Shown here: in pieces, positions 5,393-7,523 of the stretch
Position numbering within the stretch: position 1 is the first letter of the stretch
Layout of the letters: each line of letters starts with the position of its first letter
Origin: an uncultured Butyricicoccus sp.
GTDB lineage: Bacteria > Bacillota > Clostridia > Oscillospirales > Butyricicoccaceae
Direction of reading: 5' to 3'
Assembly (NCBI GenBank): GCA_900555465.1
Contig: USLE01000051.1
Location: 1 to 7,523 of the forward strand
Length of the DNA: 7,523 nucleotides
Program-made: the position numbers and the translations under genes
The notes under the pieces: generated by a model
Told to the model about the DNA's origin: nothing
The model's database searches: none
The model's input: only the letters and a program-made list of their open reading frames with translations

Positions 5393-5463
5393 AAGTCCTG
5401 TTACCCGCACCATAGATGCGAGGGCATCTGCTTCGGGCAGGTGCCTTTTTTATTGCGCGGCAC
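5390..5463 (+). pseudogene. Duplicated tRNA-Leu 3' fragment with second terminator
   Basis: This copy keeps the T-loop, acceptor 3' strand, CCA (5410-5412) and a complete terminator (stem 5423-5445, six T at 5446-5451), but has no 5' half: no acceptor 5' strand, D-arm or anticodon arm precedes it. It is therefore a fragment and cannot make a tRNA. High identity to copy 1 points to a fairly recent event. Possible origins are an attachment-site scar of an integrated element, a collapsed tandem tRNA pair, or a local duplication. Confidence 0.85.
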
Positions 5464-5660
5464 GGTGCGCCGCAACACAAACACTTCTCTGACGCATGCG
5501 GCGGGCGATTCGTTCCGTTTTCCGGTGTGCAGCACCCCAAAAAAGCCGCCCGGGCGCATCCCCGTCCGCCTCATTCTCCCCGGCGCGCCGCTTTGATGCC
5601 GCTTTTTCACCCGTTTCCCGCTCAGACGGACAATCTGCGGCCGTTTGGCAAAGAATATCC
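5464..5660. other. Intergenic stretch without a recognised feature
   Basis: About 200 bp between the duplicated tRNA tail and the promoter of the next gene. Open frames cross it but lack a ribosome site and protein-like text. An AAAAAA run beside GCCGCCCGGGC near 5537-5555 is too poorly paired to be called a minus-strand terminator. Confidence 0.5.
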
Positions 5661-5689
5661 TTGATACCTCCGCAAAGGAGTGATAATAT
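5661..5689 (+). promoter_or_regulatory. Promoter of the CapK-like gene
   Basis: TTGATA (5661-5666), a 17-bp spacer and TAATAT (5684-5689). The spacer includes a small CTCC/GGAG inverted repeat. Transcription would begin near 5696, leaving a leader of about 66 nt. Confidence 0.75.
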
Positions 5690-5701
5690 TATTAGTGTTG
5701 C

Positions 5702-5740
5702 GGATGCGGAAAAGATACGCTCTTTCCCTGCACCGCATCC
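5702..5740 (+). promoter_or_regulatory. Leader stem-loop before the CapK-like gene
   Basis: GGATGCGG (5702-5709) pairs perfectly with CCGCATCC (5733-5740), and inside it AAAGA pairs with TCTTT. The structure ends 4 nt before the GAGGAGG ribosome site (5745-5751). No known riboswitch class is recognised. Confidence 0.5.
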
Positions 5741-5761
5741 TGTAGAGGAGGATATCCAATT

Positions 5762-7132
5762 ATGCCAAGCCTGCATAAAGCCATGATCGAACACCTGCTG
5801 TATCCCGCGATGGAGCTCCGCAAGGGCAACCGCGTGCGCGCCAAGACCGCCGCCCTTCAGGCGAGCGCTACCGCGCCCGACCTTGCGGACAAGCAGCGCG
5901 AGCTGCTGCAAAGCCTGCTGCTCGACTGCATCCGTCACGTTCCCGCTTACCGCGGCCTGCCGGTCTCCGAGGAGGAGATCAAGGCCGACCCCTACCGCGT
6001 GCTGACCCGCGTCGTGCCCGTGCTGCACAAGGCCGACTTCCGCGACCACGCGGACGAATTCCTGTCCGACGCGGTCCCGGCCGCCCAGCGCATCGCCAAC
6101 TGCACCGGCGGCTCAACCGGCGAGCCGGTCCATTTCTACATGACGCGCGACCAGGTCGAGTCCTACGAAGCCGCGCGCTGGCGCGGGCTGTCCTGGTTCG
6201 GCATCACCTACGGCAGCCGCAGCCTCATGGTCTGGGGCAACCCGGTCGAGTTAAATGCCAACCAGCAGCGCAAGCAGCGCATGCGCGAGCAGCTGCTCAA
6301 AAACCGCCGCATCCTGTCCGCCTACGACCTGCGGCCCGAGGACGCGCCCGAATATATCCGCTTTATCAACAGCTACCGCCCGGAATACCTGTACGGCTAT
6401 GCCACCGCGCTGACCGCGCTTGCGCACATTCTGGAACCGCACCGCGACCAGCTGCGCGTCAAGCTCAAAGCCGTAGTCTCGACCTCGGAGACCCTGTCCC
6501 CCGAGCAGGCCGCGCTGTTCTCCCGCGTGTTCGGCTGCCCGGCGGCAAACGAATACGGCGCGCGCGACGCAGGCATCCTCGGTTACTCCTGCCCCTGCGG
6601 CGGGCTGCACATCACCGCGGAGAACTGCATCCTGGAAACGCTCGACCCGGTCACCTATGAGCCCGTACCCGCCGGGCAGAGCGGCGTGCTCGCCATCACC
6701 GACCTGACAAACCATGTCCAGCCCCGGCTGCGTTATCTGCTGGGCGACGTGGGAACGCTCTCCGAAACGCCCTGCTCCTGCGGGCGCACCCTGCCGCTGC
6801 TCTCCTCGATCGAGGGCCGCGAGGACGCGCTGCTCGTCGGCAAGGCAGGCGCGCTCGTGCACGGCAACCTGATCGGCCAGCTGCTGCGCCCGCTCTCCTT
6901 TGTGCGCTCGTTCCAGTTCCGCCAGCACACGCCGCAGACCGCGACGCTCGCGATCGTACCTATGCCCGGCGAATCGATCGACCCGACCGCGTTCATGCCC
7001 GCTTTGCAGGGCATCTTCCCGGACACCGAGATCACGATCAAAACCGTTGACCAGATCCCGCCTGCGGCCTCGGGCAAGATGCGCTACGCGATCCGTGAAT
7101 TCCCGCTGTCCACGCAGGAGGACGGAAAATGA
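5762..7132 (+). CDS. PaaK/CapK-family adenylate-forming enzyme
   Basis: This 456-residue protein is predicted to activate a carboxylic acid with ATP as an acyl-AMP, possibly passing it to CoA. Family marks are the phosphate loop CTGGSTGEP (114-122), the EYGARDAG motif (264-271), the LLGD aspartate (327-329) and the C-terminal lysine motif PPAASGKMRY (433-442, Lys439). Two cysteine pairs, CPCG (277-280) and CSCGR (338-342), with CILE near 289, match the metal-knuckle pattern common in PaaK/CapK proteins. There is no signal peptide or membrane segment. GAGGAGG stands 10 nt before the ATG, with promoter and leader hairpin upstream. No phenylacetate pathway, capsule or carrier-protein gene is in the window, so the substrate is unknown; phenylacetate-CoA ligase is the usual database label. 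The stop overlaps the next small gene (ATGA), implying coupled translation. Confidence 0.9.
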   Translation: MPSLHKAMIEHLLYPAMELRKGNRVRAKTAALQASATAPDLADKQRELLQSLLLDCIRHVPAYRGLPVSEEEIKADPYRVLTRVVPVLHKADFRDHADEFLSDAVPAAQRIANCTGGSTGEPVHFYMTRDQVESYEAARWRGLSWFGITYGSRSLMVWGNPVELNANQQRKQRMREQLLKNRRILSAYDLRPEDAPEYIRFINSYRPEYLYGYATALTALAHILEPHRDQLRVKLKAVVSTSETLSPEQAALFSRVFGCPAANEYGARDAGILGYSCPCGGLHITAENCILETLDPVTYEPVPAGQSGVLAITDLTNHVQPRLRYLLGDVGTLSETPCSCGRTLPLLSSIEGREDALLVGKAGALVHGNLIGQLLRPLSFVRSFQFRQHTPQTATLAIVPMPGESIDPTAFMPALQGIFPDTEITIKTVDQIPPAASGKMRYAIREFPLSTQEDGK

Positions 7133-7233
7133 AGCATCTCTGGTTTTCCCGCATCGGGTGGGTCGGCGCGTCCGTGCTGGTCGCGCTGTATATCGCGCTT
7201 GTCGTCCTGTATCCCCTGTATGCGCCCGCATGA
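7129..7233 (+). CDS. 34-residue single-TM microprotein coupled to the CapK-like gene
   Basis: The start overlaps the upstream stop (ATGA at 7129-7132), and AGGAGG stands about 7 nt before it within the end of the enzyme gene. The product begins MKHLWFSRIGWVG, with a basic N-terminus, continues as one hydrophobic helix (about residues 10-30, VGASVLVALYIALVVLYPLY) and ends APA. It is too small for a catalytic domain. The basic-in arrangement suggests a cytoplasmic N-terminus. It may anchor or regulate the enzyme at the membrane; I do not recognise a family. A terminator follows 6 bp after the stop, so it is the last gene of the unit. Confidence 0.72.
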   Translation: MKHLWFSRIGWVGASVLVALYIALVVLYPLYAPA

Positions 7234-7238
7234 AATGA

Positions 7239-7284
7239 AAAAACGCGGCGGCGTCCGAAAAGACGTCGTCGCGTTTTCTTTTTT
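7239..7284. terminator. Bidirectional intrinsic terminator between convergent genes
   Basis: A 13-bp stem (ACGCGGCGGCGTC at 7243-7255, GACGTCGTCGCGT at 7262-7274, two G-T pairs) with loop CGAAAA is flanked by an A-run on the left and a T-run on the right. It can therefore stop both the CapK unit and the helicase gene. Confidence 0.93.
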
Positions 7285-7287
7285 GTC

Positions 7288-7523
7288 TCAAAACAGGCTG
7301 AGCTGCTCGGCCGCAGGCGGCGCCTTGCGGCGCGCATCCTTTTCCCGGGAAACGCTGTCCGGCAGCTCGTCCACAAAGCAGGACGGCTCGCGCGTGGTGG
7401 TCAGGATCAGCTCCTCCCGCGCGCGCGTCATGCCGACGTAGAACAGCCGCCGTTCCTCCTCGACATCCGCCGGGCGGGCGGACGACTCGAGCGGCAGCGC
7501 GCCCTGCTTGACCCCCGCGAGGA
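7288..7523 (-). CDS. UvrD/Rep-type DNA helicase (C-terminal end, runs off right edge)
   Basis: The last 77 residues are visible. EEERRLFYVGMTRARE (21-36) is helicase motif VI of the UvrD/PcrA/Rep superfamily 1A, with the arginine that senses ATP hydrolysis. LAGVKQGALPL (1-11) fits the strand and turn that precede it in these helicases. Only about 40 residues follow motif VI, fewer than the tail of PcrA, so this is a UvrD-like relative rather than PcrA itself. It ends AEQLSLF; QLSLF is the consensus peptide by which many bacterial replication and repair proteins bind the DNA sliding clamp. It is convergent with the CapK unit and shares its terminator. The family is firm; the exact member cannot be fixed from this fragment. 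Confidence 0.88.
   Translation of the reverse strand, partial: LAGVKQGALPLESSARPADVEEERRLFYVGMTRAREELILTTTREPSCFVDELPDSVSREKDARRKAPPAAEQLSLF

Noticed and set aside
5390..5463. A second functional tRNA gene
   Set aside because: Only the T-loop to CCA portion exists; the 5' acceptor strand, D-arm and anticodon arm are missing.
5537..5555. Minus-strand intrinsic terminator beside the AAAAAA run
   Set aside because: The adjacent GC-rich sequence gives only a very short stem, and no minus-strand gene ends there.
6251..7291. Long minus-strand open frame opposite the CapK-like gene
   Set aside because: It is the antisense shadow of a gene with clear family motifs, is Arg/Gly-rich, and its start lies within the terminator/helicase end.

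Overview
This is a high-GC chromosomal segment, most likely from a Gram-positive gut-type Clostridia (Oscillospirales-like). The grounds are strong GGAGG-type ribosome sites, a DUF1385/YqhQ gene beside a PhoB/PhoR-type two-component pair, a Sec/lipobox lipoprotein, a CCA-encoded tRNA and GC-rich palindromic intergenic repeats. The lineage is an inference from gene content and style, not from a search.

Layout. Positions 1-4964 read leftward as one apparent operon. From an extended -10 promoter near 5010 come a surface lipoprotein with FG-GAP/VCBS-like Asp-rich motifs (3630-4964), an OmpR/PhoB response regulator (2917-3606), a two-TM sensor histidine kinase (359-1915) and the start of a DUF1385 (YqhQ-like) membrane protein (358 to the left edge). 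Lipoprotein and regulator are 23 bp apart. The kinase stop codon directly abuts the DUF1385 start. Between regulator and kinase lies about 1 kb (1916-2916) without a credible gene, filled with short GC-rich palindromic repeats in direct and inverted copies.

A divergent tRNA-Leu(UAG) gene (5183-5265) has a near-consensus promoter and an intrinsic terminator. A 74-75 bp block holding its 3' end, terminator and a few further bases is repeated 147 bp downstream. An inverted copy of the T-arm and a strong hairpin lie between the two copies.

Then, rightward, comes a promoter and leader hairpin for a PaaK/CapK-family adenylate-forming enzyme (5762-7132). It is followed, with ATGA overlap, by a 34-residue single-TM protein (7129-7233). 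A bidirectional terminator (about 7239-7284) separates these from a leftward UvrD/Rep-type helicase, of which only the C-terminal 77 residues are in the window. It ends in a canonical beta-clamp-binding pentapeptide.

How it fits together: lipoprotein, regulator and kinase look like one envelope-sensing module. The CapK-like enzyme plus membrane microprotein is a second small unit of unknown substrate. The least ordinary parts are the repeat mosaic splitting the two-component pair, the duplicated tRNA tail and the coupled microprotein. I see no CRISPR array, phage or intact transposon.
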